NCBI RefSeq assembly: GCF_014268275.3
Contig: NZ_CP077084.1
Coordinates: forward strand, 2,852,001 to 2,916,000
Origin: Pseudomonas tritici
GTDB taxonomy: Bacteria; Pseudomonadota; Gammaproteobacteria; Pseudomonadales; Pseudomonadaceae
Direction of reading: 5' to 3'
Length of the DNA: 64,000 nt
Positions 17,341 to 28,711 of this stretch are shown here, piece after piece. Position 1 is the first letter of the stretch; the number at the start of each line of letters is the position of its first letter. A program made the translations under genes and the position numbers. The notes under the pieces are model-generated. The model had not been told where the DNA came from. It searched no databases and was given only the letters and a program-made list of their open reading frames with translations.

Positions 17341-18440
17341 TCCATACCCTGACCATGCCCAAGTGGGGGCTGTCGATGACCGAGGGCCGCATCGACGTCT
17401 GGCTCAAGCAGCCCGGCGATCGGGTGGAGAAGGGCGAGGAAGTGCTGGACGTGGAGACCGACAAGCTCTCCAGCAGTGTCGAAGCGCCCTTCAGTGGTGT
17501 GTTGCGCCGGGTGCTGGCGCTGAGCGACGAGACCTTGCCGGTAGGTGCATTGCTGGGGATTGTGGTGGAAGGCGAGGCCACCGAGGCCCAGATCGATGCG
17601 GTGATCGAAAGCTTCAACGCCGGGTTTGTCTCAAGCAGCGCCGAGGCCGAAGCAACTGGGCCGAGTGCGCAGAAGGTCGAAATAGGCGGGCGCTTGCTGC
17701 GCTATCTCGACCTGGGCGAAGGCGGCACGCCGTTGGTACTGGTACATGGGTTTGGCGGTGACTTGAACAACTGGCTGTTCAACCAACCGGCATTGGCCGC
17801 CGAGTGCCGCGTGATCGCCCTGGACCTGCCGGGGCACGGCGAGTCGGGCAAGCACCTGCAAAACGGCGATGCGCAGGAGTTGAGCCAGGCGGTGTTGGAC
17901 TTGCTTGACCACCTCGATCTTGACCGCGTGCACCTGGCCGGGCACTCCATGGGTGGGCTGGTTTCGCTGACGGTCGCTGGCCAGGCACCCGAGCGTGTCG
18001 CTTCGCTGACCCTGATCGCCAGCGCCGGCCTGGGCCCGGATATTAACGGTGATTACCTGCAAGGGTTTGCCGAGGCCAATAACCGCAATGCGCTCAAGCC
18101 ACAGTTGACCCAACTGTTCAGCGACCCGGCGTTGGTGACGCGGCAGATGCTGGAGGACATGCTCAAGTTCAAGCGGCTGGAAGGCGTGGACCAGGCATTG
18201 CGGCAGCTCAATCAAAAGCTGTTTGAGGGCGGGCGGCAGATGATTGATGTGCGCAATGTGGTGGGCCGACAGCCGAGCTTGGTGATCTGGGGGAGTGAGG
18301 ATGCAATCATCCCGGCCAGGCATGCCGAGGGCTTGGACGCCCAGGTGGAAGTTTTGCCAGGGCAGGGGCATATGGTGCAGTTGGAGGCAGCAGAGTACGT
18401 CAACCAGCTAATGGCGACCTTCCTCAAATCCCAAGCCTGA
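17337..18440 (+). CDS. acoC: Acetoin dehydrogenase E2, lipoyl domain fused to alpha/beta hydrolase
   Basis: A 367-residue dihydrolipoamide acetyltransferase of the acetoin type. Residues 1-80 are a biotinyl/lipoyl domain with the lipoylated lysine in VETDKLSSSVEAP. Residues 115-367 are an alpha/beta hydrolase domain (LVLVHGFGGDLNNW oxyanion region, nucleophile elbow HLAGHSMGGL, late His in GQGHMVQLE), which replaces the usual CoA acetyltransferase core, as known for AcoC. It takes the acetyl group from E1 to CoA. No acoL/lpd (E3) gene follows, so lipoamide reoxidation probably relies on an E3 encoded elsewhere. Coupled to acoB by ATGA; a REP-like hairpin follows. Confidence 0.92.
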   Translation: MIHTLTMPKWGLSMTEGRIDVWLKQPGDRVEKGEEVLDVETDKLSSSVEAPFSGVLRRVLALSDETLPVGALLGIVVEGEATEAQIDAVIESFNAGFVSSSAEAEATGPSAQKVEIGGRLLRYLDLGEGGTPLVLVHGFGGDLNNWLFNQPALAAECRVIALDLPGHGESGKHLQNGDAQELSQAVLDLLDHLDLDRVHLAGHSMGGLVSLTVAGQAPERVASLTLIASAGLGPDINGDYLQGFAEANNRNALKPQLTQLFSDPALVTRQMLEDMLKFKRLEGVDQALRQLNQKLFEGGRQMIDVRNVVGRQPSLVIWGSEDAIIPARHAEGLDAQVEVLPGQGHMVQLEAAEYVNQLMATFLKSQA

Positions 18441-18452
18441 CGGAGATCCAAA

Positions 18453-18485
18453 TGTGGGAGCTGGCTTGCCTGCCAGCTCCCACAG
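18453..18485. terminator. REP-type hairpin between acoC and the AraC gene
   Basis: TGTGGGAGCTGGC pairs with GCCAGCTCCCACA with a short loop and a TTTT run on the plus side. It separates convergent genes. Confidence 0.65.
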
Positions 18486-18498
18486 TTTTGGGCGCATT

Positions 18499-19395
18499 TC
18501 AACCATGGCGCTTCAGGGTTTCGCTGGGCAACTCCTTGAACAACGCCCGATAACTATTGGAAAACCGCCCCAAATGCCAGAACGACCAGTTCATCGCCAC
18601 TTCGGCCACGGTTGAGTCAGGTGAACCCAGCAACTCCCGCCGCGCCCCGTTCAACCGGCGCAACCGCAACCACTGCGCCGGGCTCATCCCCGTATAGGTC
18701 TTGAACCCTTGCTGCAACTGACGCAACGGCACGCCGGCAATCTGTGCCAGTTCCAGCAGGTTGACGGCTTCATCCGGCGCATCCGCCGCCCATTCGCCAA
18801 TGCGCGCCATCAGCAGGCGCGCTTCGCCGCGTCGTTGCAATGAACTGCTGTCCAGGCACACACAGGCGTTGTCGAGGATGAACAGGCAATCGTCGAGTAA
18901 TTGCTGGCTGAGCGCGTCACGGCTGGCAGGGTCGATCACGGCGGACAAGCGGGTGAGGGTGCCACTCAGCCAGCGGGTGAACAGTGCATTCTGCTGGCAG
19001 GTCAGCGGCGCCATGAACAAACCTTCCAGCTTTGCCAGGTCCAAGCCATGGCGCTGCACGAACTGCGGCCCGAACACCACCGCCACTTCACGGTAGTTTT
19101 CCGGGGTGATCCAGGTGTTGCGGCTTTCGCCATTGAGCAGGTACAGCGCGTTATCGCTGCCGTCGAAACAGAACGCGAGGGCGCCGGTTGGCGCGTTGAA
19201 ATGTTGTTCCACCCGCGTGTTCATGCACTCTTCGTAGACCTCCACGCCTTGCAGGTCGAGGTAGCGGATCTGCCCCGCAAAATGCCCCGGGGACATCTGC
19301 TGGTACTGTTGCACCCAGCCGGGTGTCGCACTGCATTGGGCGGCCACATCACCGGTGGTGAAGGCCTGTACGCGCAAAGCGGTTGCCTGTGTCAT
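18499..19395 (-). CDS. AraC family regulator (EutR-like)
   Basis: A 298-residue AraC/XylS regulator with a long N-terminal domain (residues 1-190) and a C-terminal double helix-turn-helix (LLELAQIAGVPLRQLQQGFKTYTGMSPAQWLRLRRL, then VAEVAMNWSFWHLGRFSNSYRALFKELPSETL). The HLGRFS-YR-FGE-P-type second helix places it in the EutR/OruR-like group whose members answer amine or amino-acid compounds. It is divergent from a polyamine-type binding protein and a PuuB-like FAD oxidase, so it plausibly controls uptake and oxidation of an amine. GGTGCGT direct repeats (spacer TGT) lie in the shared upstream region but are not proven sites. Confidence 0.83.
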   Translation of the reverse strand: MTQATALRVQAFTTGDVAAQCSATPGWVQQYQQMSPGHFAGQIRYLDLQGVEVYEECMNTRVEQHFNAPTGALAFCFDGSDNALYLLNGESRNTWITPENYREVAVVFGPQFVQRHGLDLAKLEGLFMAPLTCQQNALFTRWLSGTLTRLSAVIDPASRDALSQQLLDDCLFILDNACVCLDSSSLQRRGEARLLMARIGEWAADAPDEAVNLLELAQIAGVPLRQLQQGFKTYTGMSPAQWLRLRRLNGARRELLGSPDSTVAEVAMNWSFWHLGRFSNSYRALFKELPSETLKRHG

Positions 19396-19476
19396 GGGTG
19401 ATCCGTGCGCACTCTATTGGTGCGTTGTGGTGCGTGCAAAGTGGATAGAGGTGGTTCGACATACGGCTCAAGATAG

Positions 19477-21911
<2,435 letters not shown>

Positions 21912-21939
21912 CAGGCGCCGCAATCCAAACGTGGGAGCG

Positions 21940-22833
21940 TCAGCCCTTGGGTTCGGTGAGCACTTTGCGAAAGGTTTCCACCAATGGCCGCAGGTTGATC
22001 CGATGCCACGCCGCCCATAACGGAGTGGTGTAGGTCAACCACGGCAATTCCCGCAGCACCACGCCGGGCGGTGCATTGCGGCTCAGGCCTTTTTGCACCA
22101 TCGCCACGCCCAGCCCTGAGGCCACCAAACCCAATGCGGTGAACGGCTCGCTGGCTTCCATGGGTATCTGCGGGGTAAAACCGGCGCGGATGCAGGCGGC
22201 GACAAAGTCATCGGCAGGGTTGGCGCTGGGTTTGCGCTGCACGCCGATCCACTGTTCGTCCGCCAAGTGTTCGGGCAGCAAGTGGTTTTCTCGGGCCAGC
22301 GGATGATGCTCCGGCAAGGCCAGCAGCATCGGGTCGTCCAGCACTTGCAGCGCGGTCAGATCGGGATCGTCGGCGGCTGGCGGCTCGCCGACCAGGGCGA
22401 TGTCCAGGCTGCGTTGGCGCAGGCCTTCGAGTTGTTCCAGGGAGGGCAGGTTATACAGCTTGATATGCACGTTGGGCCGGTCGTCGCGTAGGACGCGCAG
22501 GGCGTTCGGCAGCACGCCGGCATGCATGGCGTTTTCGATATAGCCGATGCACAGGCCGCCTTCCTCGCCACGACCCAGGCGCTTGCCCAGGGATTCCAGG
22601 CGATTGGCATGGGTCAGCAGCGCCTTGGTTTCGGCGAGAAAGGTCTGGCCGTCGCGGGTCAGGCGGATGCGTTGCTGGCTGCGTTCGAACAGGGTCAGGC
22701 CCAGGCGTTCTTCGAGCTGGGCGATCTGCCGACTCAGCGGCGACTGGGAAATGTGCAGGCGCTCGGCCGCGCGGCCGACGTGTTCTTCTTCAGCGACCAC
22801 TTCGAAGTAACGCAGTTGGCGTAGATCAATCAT
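21940..22833 (-). CDS. LysR family transcriptional regulator
   Basis: A 297-residue LysR regulator, winged helix at residues 1-60 (IDLRQLRYFEVVAEEEHVGRAAERLHISQSPLSRQIAQLEERLGLTLFER) and effector domain from about 90 (GLCIGYIENAMHAGVLPNAL). It resembles the CatR/BenM-like branch in its N-terminus. It is divergent from an aldo-keto reductase operon with 128 bp between starts, which suggests that operon is its target. A direct repeat ATCTAGG-CA-ATCTAGG lies in the shared region (22899-22914). The 3' end abuts a half REP remnant (GTGGGAGC at 21932). Confidence 0.87.
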   Translation of the reverse strand: MIDLRQLRYFEVVAEEEHVGRAAERLHISQSPLSRQIAQLEERLGLTLFERSQQRIRLTRDGQTFLAETKALLTHANRLESLGKRLGRGEEGGLCIGYIENAMHAGVLPNALRVLRDDRPNVHIKLYNLPSLEQLEGLRQRSLDIALVGEPPAADDPDLTALQVLDDPMLLALPEHHPLARENHLLPEHLADEQWIGVQRKPSANPADDFVAACIRAGFTPQIPMEASEPFTALGLVASGLGVAMVQKGLSRNAPPGVVLRELPWLTYTTPLWAAWHRINLRPLVETFRKVLTEPKG

Positions 22834-22898
22834 GTCAGACCTCTTCTTTTAAGACCTGAGAGGACTCAAGTTCGTCGCAGTATGTCTTGGACGGTCCG

Positions 22899-22914
22899 AT
22901 CTAGGCAATCTAGG
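22899..22914. promoter_or_regulatory. Direct repeat ATCTAGG-CA-ATCTAGG between LysR gene and AKR operon
   Basis: Two identical heptamers with a 9-bp period sit about 48 bp upstream of the aldo-keto reductase start in the divergent promoter region. Whether they are a binding site or part of a promoter is not known. Confidence 0.35.
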
Positions 22915-22961
22915 ATTTGCTCAACGGTCACAGCGACCTCTTACCCAATTGAGGATCCACC

Positions 22962-23966
22962 ATGAGCTTGAAAGACAAACTCCCAGGCCAACTCGGCTTT
23001 GGCACCGCACCCCTGGGCAACATGTTCCGCGCCATTCCTGAAGACGAAGCCCAGGCGACCGTCGAGGCCGCCTGGAACGCCGGAGTGCGCTACTTCGACA
23101 CCGCGCCGTTCTACGGCTCGGGGCTGTCGGAAATTCGCCTGGGCCAAGCCCTGTCGAAGTACAACCGCGATGACTTCGTGCTCAGCACCAAAGTCGGCCG
23201 GGTGATTCTCGACGAAGTCGAAGAAAGTGCCCGTGACCTTGGCGAAAAGAGCGGCGTGTTCGAACACGGTCGCCCGAACAAAATGGTCAACGACTACAGC
23301 GCCGACGCGACGATGCGTTCGATTGAAGACAGCCTGACTCGCTTGAAAACCGATCGCCTGGACATCGTGTGGGTTCATGACATCGCCCAGGACTTCTACG
23401 GCGACCAATGGCTGGAGTACTTCAACCAGGCTCGCACGGGCGCCTTCAAGGTCCTGACCCGCCTGCGCGAAGAGGGCGTGATCAAGGCCTGGGGCCTGGG
23501 TGTGAACCGCGTCGAACCGTGCGAACTGACCCTGGACCTGACTGAAGCGCAACCCGACGGCTTTTTGCTGGCCGGCCGCTACACGCTGCTGGACCACGAT
23601 CGTGCCCTGCAACGCTTGATGGACGCGGCCCTGGCGCAGAACGTCGAGATCGTCGTCGGTGGCCCCTACAGCTCCGGCATCCTCGCCGGTGGTGCGCACT
23701 TCGAATACCAGAAAGCCAGCCCGGCGATCATCAGCAAGGTCGAACAGATCAAGGCAATTGCCCAGGCATTCGGCATCAGCGTAAAAGCTGCGGCGCTGCA
23801 ATTCTCGCTGGCGCATCCGGCAGTGGCCGCGGTGATTCCAGGTGCCAGTCGTCCGGGGCGGATTGCCGAAGACGTCGCAGCGTTGTCAGAGAAGATCCCG
23901 GCAGCCTTCTGGCAGGCCCTGCGCGATGCCCGATTGATCTCGGACCGCGCACCACTGCCGCTCTAA
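22962..23966 (+). CDS. Aldo/keto reductase (D-threo-aldose 1-dehydrogenase type)
   Basis: A 334-residue AKR of TIM-barrel fold. Catalytic tetrad regions are visible: Asp and Tyr in RYFDTAPFYGSGLSE, Lys in LSTKVGR and His in DIVWVHDI. The family signature GFGTAPLGNMF at the N-terminus and PGASRPGRIAEDVAAL near the C-terminus place it with L-fucose/D-threo-aldose 1-dehydrogenases and pyridoxal 4-dehydrogenase. It would oxidise a sugar or aldehyde with NAD(P). First gene of an operon with an SDR 17 bp downstream and an SRPBCC protein, all facing away from the LysR gene. Confidence 0.87.
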   Translation: MSLKDKLPGQLGFGTAPLGNMFRAIPEDEAQATVEAAWNAGVRYFDTAPFYGSGLSEIRLGQALSKYNRDDFVLSTKVGRVILDEVEESARDLGEKSGVFEHGRPNKMVNDYSADATMRSIEDSLTRLKTDRLDIVWVHDIAQDFYGDQWLEYFNQARTGAFKVLTRLREEGVIKAWGLGVNRVEPCELTLDLTEAQPDGFLLAGRYTLLDHDRALQRLMDAALAQNVEIVVGGPYSSGILAGGAHFEYQKASPAIISKVEQIKAIAQAFGISVKAAALQFSLAHPAVAAVIPGASRPGRIAEDVAALSEKIPAAFWQALRDARLISDRAPLPL

Positions 23967-23983
23967 CTTCAGGAGTAATAACC

Positions 23984-24781
23984 ATGAAAATTGATGTAAG
24001 TGGCAAAGTCGCCATCGTCAGCGGCAGCACCGCCGGCATTGGCCTGGGCATCAGCCAGGCGCTGGCGCAGTCCGGCGCTACCGTGGTGGTGATCGGGCGT
24101 GAAGCCGGCAAGGTGGATGAGGCTTTGGCGAGCATTCGCCAGGCCGTCCCCGGCGCTGACTTGCGCGGATTGGTGGCGGACCTGGGCACGGCTGAAGGCG
24201 CAGAAAAACTGTTTGCCGCCGAACCGCGTGCCGACATCCTGGTCAACAACCTGGGCATCTTCAACGATGTGGATTTCTTCGAAACGCCAGACAGCGAGTG
24301 GACGCGTTTCTATGAGGTCAATGTGATTTCCGGCGTACGCCTGGCGCGGCATTATGTGCCGGGCATGGTCGGGCATGGCTGGGGGCGGGTGATCTTCCTG
24401 TCGTCGGAGTCCGGCGTGGCGACGCCCGCGGATATGATCAATTACGGCGTGACCAAAAGCGCCAACCTGGCGGTGTCCCATGGCTTGGCCAAGCGCCTCG
24501 CGGGCACCGGTGTGACGGTCAACGCTGTGCTGCCGGGCCCGACCTTCACCGACGGGCTGGAGCAGATGCTCAAGGACGCGACGCAAAAGTCCGGGCGCAG
24601 TGCGCGGGACGAGGCGGACGTATTTGTGCGTAACGCGCGGCCGACCTCGATCATCCAGCGTGCGGCGAATGTGGATGAAGTCGCCAACCTGGTGGCGTAC
24701 ATTGCTTCACCCCTGTCGTCTGCCACCACCGGTGCCGCGTTGCGGGTCGACGGTGGTGTGGTCGACAGCATGGCGATCTGA
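23984..24781 (+). CDS. Short-chain dehydrogenase/reductase
   Basis: A 265-residue classical SDR. The cofactor motif reads SGSTAGIGLG rather than TGxxxGIG; NNLG, the SSESG serine and YGVTKSAN (Tyr-x-x-x-Lys) complete the catalytic set. The C-terminal RVDGGVVDSM is typical. The family oxidises hydroxyl groups or reduces ketones with NAD(P). Its specific substrate is not evident. It is preceded by an AGGAG ribosome site and lies in a three-gene operon between an aldo-keto reductase and an SRPBCC protein, suggesting sequential steps on one carbonyl compound. Confidence 0.88.
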   Translation: MKIDVSGKVAIVSGSTAGIGLGISQALAQSGATVVVIGREAGKVDEALASIRQAVPGADLRGLVADLGTAEGAEKLFAAEPRADILVNNLGIFNDVDFFETPDSEWTRFYEVNVISGVRLARHYVPGMVGHGWGRVIFLSSESGVATPADMINYGVTKSANLAVSHGLAKRLAGTGVTVNAVLPGPTFTDGLEQMLKDATQKSGRSARDEADVFVRNARPTSIIQRAANVDEVANLVAYIASPLSSATTGAALRVDGGVVDSMAI

Positions 24782-24807
24782 TTTTTTTCATTTCTGGAGT
24801 ATTTATT

Positions 24808-25224
24808 GTGGCAACAGCCTCTTCTGTGATTGAAATCCCGGTATCGGCCGATCAGGTCTGGCAATTGATCGGCGGCTTCAACAGCCTGCCGGACTGGCTG
24901 CCGTTTATCGTCAAGAGCGAACCGAGCGAGGGCGGCCGCGTGCGTCACCTGCAAACCGCTGACGGTGGCGAAATCGTGGAGCGTTTGCAGACGTTTGATA
25001 ACGTGGGGCGCACGTACAGCTACACCATTGAGCAATCGCCGTTTCCGGTGAGTGCGTACCTGGCGACGTTGCAGGTTGAGGCGTTGAGCGAGTCGTCGGC
25101 GAAAGTGACCTGGTCGGGTGTTTTTACGCCGGCTGCGGGGACCACGGATGCGGCGGTAGAAGAACTGTTTGCTGGTGTTTACGGCGGTGGGCTTGAGGCG
25201 CTGCGGGCTAACTTCCCGGCCTGA
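24808..25224 (+). CDS. SRPBCC family protein
   Basis: A 138-residue protein of the START/Bet v1-like superfamily (polyketide cyclase 2 type): ATASSVIEIPVSADQVWQLIGGFNSLPDWLPFI at the N-terminus and the YSYTIEQSPFPVSAYLATLQVE strand region, ending in a long helix (AVEELFAGVYGGGLEALRANF). Members bind hydrophobic ligands in a deep cavity; most have no proven enzymatic activity. It starts with GTG at 24808, supported by CTGGAG 8 bases upstream. Last gene of the AKR-SDR operon, followed by a strong hairpin. Confidence 0.82.
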   Translation: MATASSVIEIPVSADQVWQLIGGFNSLPDWLPFIVKSEPSEGGRVRHLQTADGGEIVERLQTFDNVGRTYSYTIEQSPFPVSAYLATLQVEALSESSAKVTWSGVFTPAAGTTDAAVEELFAGVYGGGLEALRANFPA

Positions 25225-25245
25225 TCTGCAAAGCACTGCACATCG

Positions 25246-25280
25246 AATGTGGGAGCGAGCAAGCCTGCTCCCACATTTTT
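25246..25280. terminator. REP-type terminator after the SRPBCC gene
   Basis: AATGTGGGAGC…GCTCCCACATTTTT forms a stem with a T-run on the plus side and an A-containing flank on the minus side. It separates the operon from the convergent histidine kinase gene. Confidence 0.7.
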
Positions 25281-25294
25281 GATCGGTGTGAACC

Positions 25295-26689
25295 TCAGGC
25301 TTTGGGCATCAGCTGCTGGCGGCATTCCAGCACCAACCTGGCACCGCCGCGCTCGCTGCTGCCCACCACCAACTTGAACCCATGCAAGTTGATGATCGCC
25401 GCCACAATCGACAAGCCCAACCCGAACCCGCCTTGTTGGTCACTTTCATCCACGCGATAGAAGCGTTGGAATACCGCTGCACGTTCTGCCAGTGGTATGC
25501 CCGGCCCGGAGTCGTGGACTTCGATGCGTGTGCTGCCAGCGTCATTCACCGCGCGCAAGATCACTTCGCCGCCCGGCGGGGAGAACTTGATCGAATTGCT
25601 CAGCAAGTTGGACAAGGCTTCGAACAGCAGCGCGCGGTCGCCGGTGATCCAGGGCAGGGACTCTGGGGTGTCGAGCACCAACTGCAATTCGCCTTCCTCG
25701 GCCAGGGGCAGGTAGAAGTCGTGCAGTTCACGCAGCAGGGGCAGTGGGTCCATCACCAGAAAGCCGGAGCGGCGCTGGTGGTCTTCCAGCTCGGAGATGC
25801 GCAGCAGCCCGCGAAAGCGCGCCATCAGCGTGTCGGTCTCGGCAATCGCGTCGTCGAGTTTCACCGCGTAGCCCGACTCGGCTTCAGCCTCCTGCTTGAT
25901 GCGATACAGCTGTGCGCGCAGCCGCGTCAGTGGCGTGCGCAGGTCGTGGGCGATGTTGTCGCACACACCCTTGACCTCGTTCATCAGCTTCTCGATGCGG
26001 TCGAGCATGGCATTGACGATGGCGGCGAGCATGTCCAGTTCGTCGCGCCGGTTGGACAGCGGCAAACGGTGGGTGAGGTCGCCGGCGACGATGGCTTCGG
26101 CGCTGGCCTGGATCCCGCGAATCCGACGCAACGGGCGCCGACGCAGCAAGTGCCAGCCAGCCGCGCCTGGGATAATGGTCAACGACAGGGCCCAGAGCAG
26201 GGCATGCCAGATGATCCGGGTCACGCCAAACAGCGAACCGTTGGCGCGCACCAGCACCAGCCAACGGGCGTCTTCGGTGTGGGTGGCCACGGCGTCGCAG
26301 CTGTCCTTGGGCAGCTTGGGGTCGTCGGAGTCGACGCAATTGGCCAGGGCGTGGATCTTGCCATCCAGGGGCAGGTCCGGCGGCACGCCGCGGATCGGTC
26401 CACTGAGAGGGCGGAAGTGCTCATCGAACAGGCCGTAGGCGTCCACGCCCTTCATGTCGAAGGTCATGCTGGTGGTCAGGGCTTCCACCAGTTCTTCGCC
26501 GTCGAAGCGCTGGAATAAGTGTTGGCGCTGCATCAGGGAGTGGCGCGACAGGTCGCTCAGGTAACCCGACACCTCGTAATACAGCACCCCCATCAGGATG
26601 CAGCTCCAGGCCACGAACAACGAACTGTACAGCGCCAGCAGGCGGCTGCTGGAAGAGCGCCAGCCCTTAGATGGGTTCAGCAATGACAT
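25295..26689 (-). CDS. Two-component sensor histidine kinase
   Basis: A 464-residue membrane kinase. Transmembrane helix 1 is at about residues 17-38 and helix 2 at about 165-185, enclosing a periplasmic region of about 125 residues with two cysteines (LANCVDSDDPKLPKDSCDAV). HAMP follows (RRRPLRRIRGIQASAEAIVAGDL), then HisKA with the phospho-His in NIAHDLRTPLTRL, and HATPase with the N box NLLSNSIKFSPPGG and G boxes HDSGPGIPLAERAAVF and GGFGLGLSIVAAI. The signal is unknown; the paired cysteines suggest a disulfide or metal in the sensor. The gene overlaps the response regulator gene by 23 bp. Confidence 0.9.
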   Translation of the reverse strand: MSLLNPSKGWRSSSSRLLALYSSLFVAWSCILMGVLYYEVSGYLSDLSRHSLMQRQHLFQRFDGEELVEALTTSMTFDMKGVDAYGLFDEHFRPLSGPIRGVPPDLPLDGKIHALANCVDSDDPKLPKDSCDAVATHTEDARWLVLVRANGSLFGVTRIIWHALLWALSLTIIPGAAGWHLLRRRPLRRIRGIQASAEAIVAGDLTHRLPLSNRRDELDMLAAIVNAMLDRIEKLMNEVKGVCDNIAHDLRTPLTRLRAQLYRIKQEAEAESGYAVKLDDAIAETDTLMARFRGLLRISELEDHQRRSGFLVMDPLPLLRELHDFYLPLAEEGELQLVLDTPESLPWITGDRALLFEALSNLLSNSIKFSPPGGEVILRAVNDAGSTRIEVHDSGPGIPLAERAAVFQRFYRVDESDQQGGFGLGLSIVAAIINLHGFKLVVGSSERGGARLVLECRQQLMPKA

Positions 26690-27350
26690 AACCGGAACCT
26701 CGTACCGTGCGGATCAGCGGCGTGAGGCCCGGTGGGTCGATCTTCTTGCGCAGGCGGCCGATGTGCACGTCGATCAGGTTGGTGCCCGGGTCGAAGTGAT
26801 AGCCCCAGACTTCTTCAAAGATCATCATCCGCGACAGGATCTGCCCGGTGTTGCGCATCAGGAATTCGAGCAGTTTGTATTCGGTGGGCAGCAAGCTCAG
26901 CGGTTGGTCGGCGCGGCTGGCTTCGCGGCTGATCAGGTTCAGTTCCAGGTCGGCCACGCGCAGGGCGGTTTCGAATTCCTTGACCGTGCTTTTTCGCCGC
27001 AGCAACACTTCGACGCGCGCCGCCATTTCGTCGGACGCGAACGGCTTGGTGAGATAGTCATCACCCCCGGCGCGCAGGCCGCGCACACGCTCGTCGACGT
27101 CGGACAGAGCGCTGATCATCAGGATCGGCGTCGACACCCCGATAGTGCGCAACGTGGTGACGATGGCCAGGCCATCGAGTTCCGGCAGCATGCGGTCGAG
27201 GGTGATCAGGTCGTAATCCCCACTCACGGCACGGACCAGGCCTTCGCGGCCGTTGTCCACCCAATCTACATCCAGTCCATGGCTACTCAGCTCGGCGACG
27301 ATCTCGCGGGCTGTTACGGCGTCATCCTCGATGGTCAAAATACGGGTCAT
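26667..27350 (-). CDS. OmpR family response regulator
   Basis: A 227-residue response regulator. The receiver has the acidic pair in TIEDDAV, the phospho-acceptor Asp in YDLITLDRMLPELDG and the conserved Lys in DDYLTKPF. The C-terminal winged helix reads LLPTEYKLLEFLMRNTGQILSRMMIFEEVWGYHFDPGTNLIDVHIGRLRKKI and ends VRGSGYVIAEPI. ATG 27350 (MTRILTIEDD) is chosen over one 8 codons upstream. It is the first gene of a two-gene operon with the sensor kinase, overlapping by 23 bp. Targets are not identifiable. Confidence 0.9.
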   Translation of the reverse strand: MTRILTIEDDAVTAREIVAELSSHGLDVDWVDNGREGLVRAVSGDYDLITLDRMLPELDGLAIVTTLRTIGVSTPILMISALSDVDERVRGLRAGGDDYLTKPFASDEMAARVEVLLRRKSTVKEFETALRVADLELNLISREASRADQPLSLLPTEYKLLEFLMRNTGQILSRMMIFEEVWGYHFDPGTNLIDVHIGRLRKKIDPPGLTPLIRTVRGSGYVIAEPI

Positions 27351-27472
27351 AGGATTACCTGGTGAGCGATTCACACTAGAAGTGTGGGCATTTTGCCAAG
27401 AAATGGCTGAACGCTTCCTAAATAAAACGTCATCTTGGCGAAACTGACACAGATTTCATGGCTGCGAAGGAT

Positions 27473-27605
27473 TGTAGTGAGCGGGCTTGCCCCGCGCTGG
27501 GTGGCGAAGCCGCCCTAAAACCTGACATCTCGCTCCAACTGGAGAAACTGGGTGTCTGGGTTGGGGCCGCTTCGCAGCCCAGCGCGGGGCAAGCCCGCTC
27601 ACTAC
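27473..27605. repeat. Long palindromic repeat, GTAGTGAGCGGGCTTGCC type
   Basis: Outer arms TGTAGTGAGCGGGCTTGCCC and its complement extend inward through CGCGCTGGG. The core between them (CGAAGCCGCCCTAAAA… / TTGGGGCCGCTTCG) is partly self-complementary. The same family occurs at 48333-48467 with near-identical arms but a different centre. It lies between the response regulator promoter and the next gene. Confidence 0.85.
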
Positions 27606-27786
27606 GTGGAATGCATAACGCCCGCCTCAAACGATCAATTCTTGCAACTTGCATGGTTTTTGTAAGTTCAAATTACTTAACTTATTGATCTGCAACGATA
27701 TTAAATTTAATAGCGACTGGCACGCTGCCTGCACTGTCCTTTTTGAGACTTGTAACACCATTTTTCCTGCCGGGAGCAAAAAAACA

Positions 27787-28692
27787 ATGATCACATCCTC
27801 ATCCACGCTACAAGAGTCGAGCACGCTCTCCGGGGTTTCCTGGGGGGCGATTTTTGCTGGGGCTGCGGCGGCGGCTGCACTGTCGCTGATCTTGGTACTG
27901 CTGGGTTTCGGCCTGGGCTTTTCGGCGGTGTCGCCGTGGGCTGACAGTGGCATCAGCGCCAAGGGCCTTGGCATTTCCACGATTATCTGGCTGGCCTTTA
28001 CCCAGATCGTCGCGTCCGGGCTGGGCGGCTATATCGCCGGCCGGTTGCGTGTGAAGTGGGCGAATATGCACGGCGATGAGGTGTACTTTCGCGACACCGC
28101 CCATGGCTTCCTGGCCTGGGCTGTTGCCACGCTGATTACCGCAGTACTGGTGGTCGGCTCGGTCAGCAGTGTGGTGAGCGGTGGTGTGAAAGCCGGTGCC
28201 AGCGTTGCAGCCGGCGCGGCCAGTGGCATGACGCAGGCCGCCGGCAGTGCAGCCAAAGGCGTCAGCGGCGGTGATTTCGACTACTACGTCGACAGCCTGT
28301 TTCGCGATGATCGCCCGGTGGCCGTCGGTGACGACGCTGCACATGGCGTGGTCGCGCGCATCTTCACCCGCACGCTGAGCAATGACGGTCAACTCGCCGC
28401 TGAAGACCGTGCTTACCTGGCCCAGTTGATCAGCCAGCGTACCAACCTCAGTCAGGCTGATGCTGAAGCCCGTATCGACAAGGTCTATGGCGATGCCCGT
28501 AAAGCCGTTGAAGACGCCAAGCTCAAGGCCAAGCAAGCCGCTGATGCCGCTGCGAAAGTCGCTGCCTATACGTCGCTGTGGACCTTCATTGCCCTGCTGA
28601 TCGGCGCCTTCTTTGCCAGTTTCGCTGCAACCTATGGCGGTCGTCGTCGCGATGCCGTGGTGTATGTCGAAACCGAACACTTCGTCCGTTAA
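27787..28692 (+). CDS. Membrane protein, often labelled PhnA-like in Pseudomonas
   Basis: A 301-residue protein with four hydrophobic segments: about 18-46 (WGAIFAGAAAAAALSLILVLLGFGLGF), 60-85, 105-133 and 262-284. Between TM3 and TM4 is a soluble region with Ala/Gly-rich repeats and a long charged helix (DAEARIDKVYGDARKAVEDAKLKAKQAADAA) likely to form a coiled coil. The PhnA-like label I recall for relatives does not imply phosphonate metabolism; no function is known. ATG 27787 is chosen because the soluble start MITSSSTLQESSTLSG follows a GGGAG site; upstream codons are AT-rich and look like promoter. It is followed 19 bp later by a 24-residue ORF. Confidence 0.78.
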   Translation: MITSSSTLQESSTLSGVSWGAIFAGAAAAAALSLILVLLGFGLGFSAVSPWADSGISAKGLGISTIIWLAFTQIVASGLGGYIAGRLRVKWANMHGDEVYFRDTAHGFLAWAVATLITAVLVVGSVSSVVSGGVKAGASVAAGAASGMTQAAGSAAKGVSGGDFDYYVDSLFRDDRPVAVGDDAAHGVVARIFTRTLSNDGQLAAEDRAYLAQLISQRTNLSQADAEARIDKVYGDARKAVEDAKLKAKQAADAAAKVAAYTSLWTFIALLIGAFFASFAATYGGRRRDAVVYVETEHFVR

Positions 28693-28711
28693 TTAATTCA
28701 AGGAGAACATC

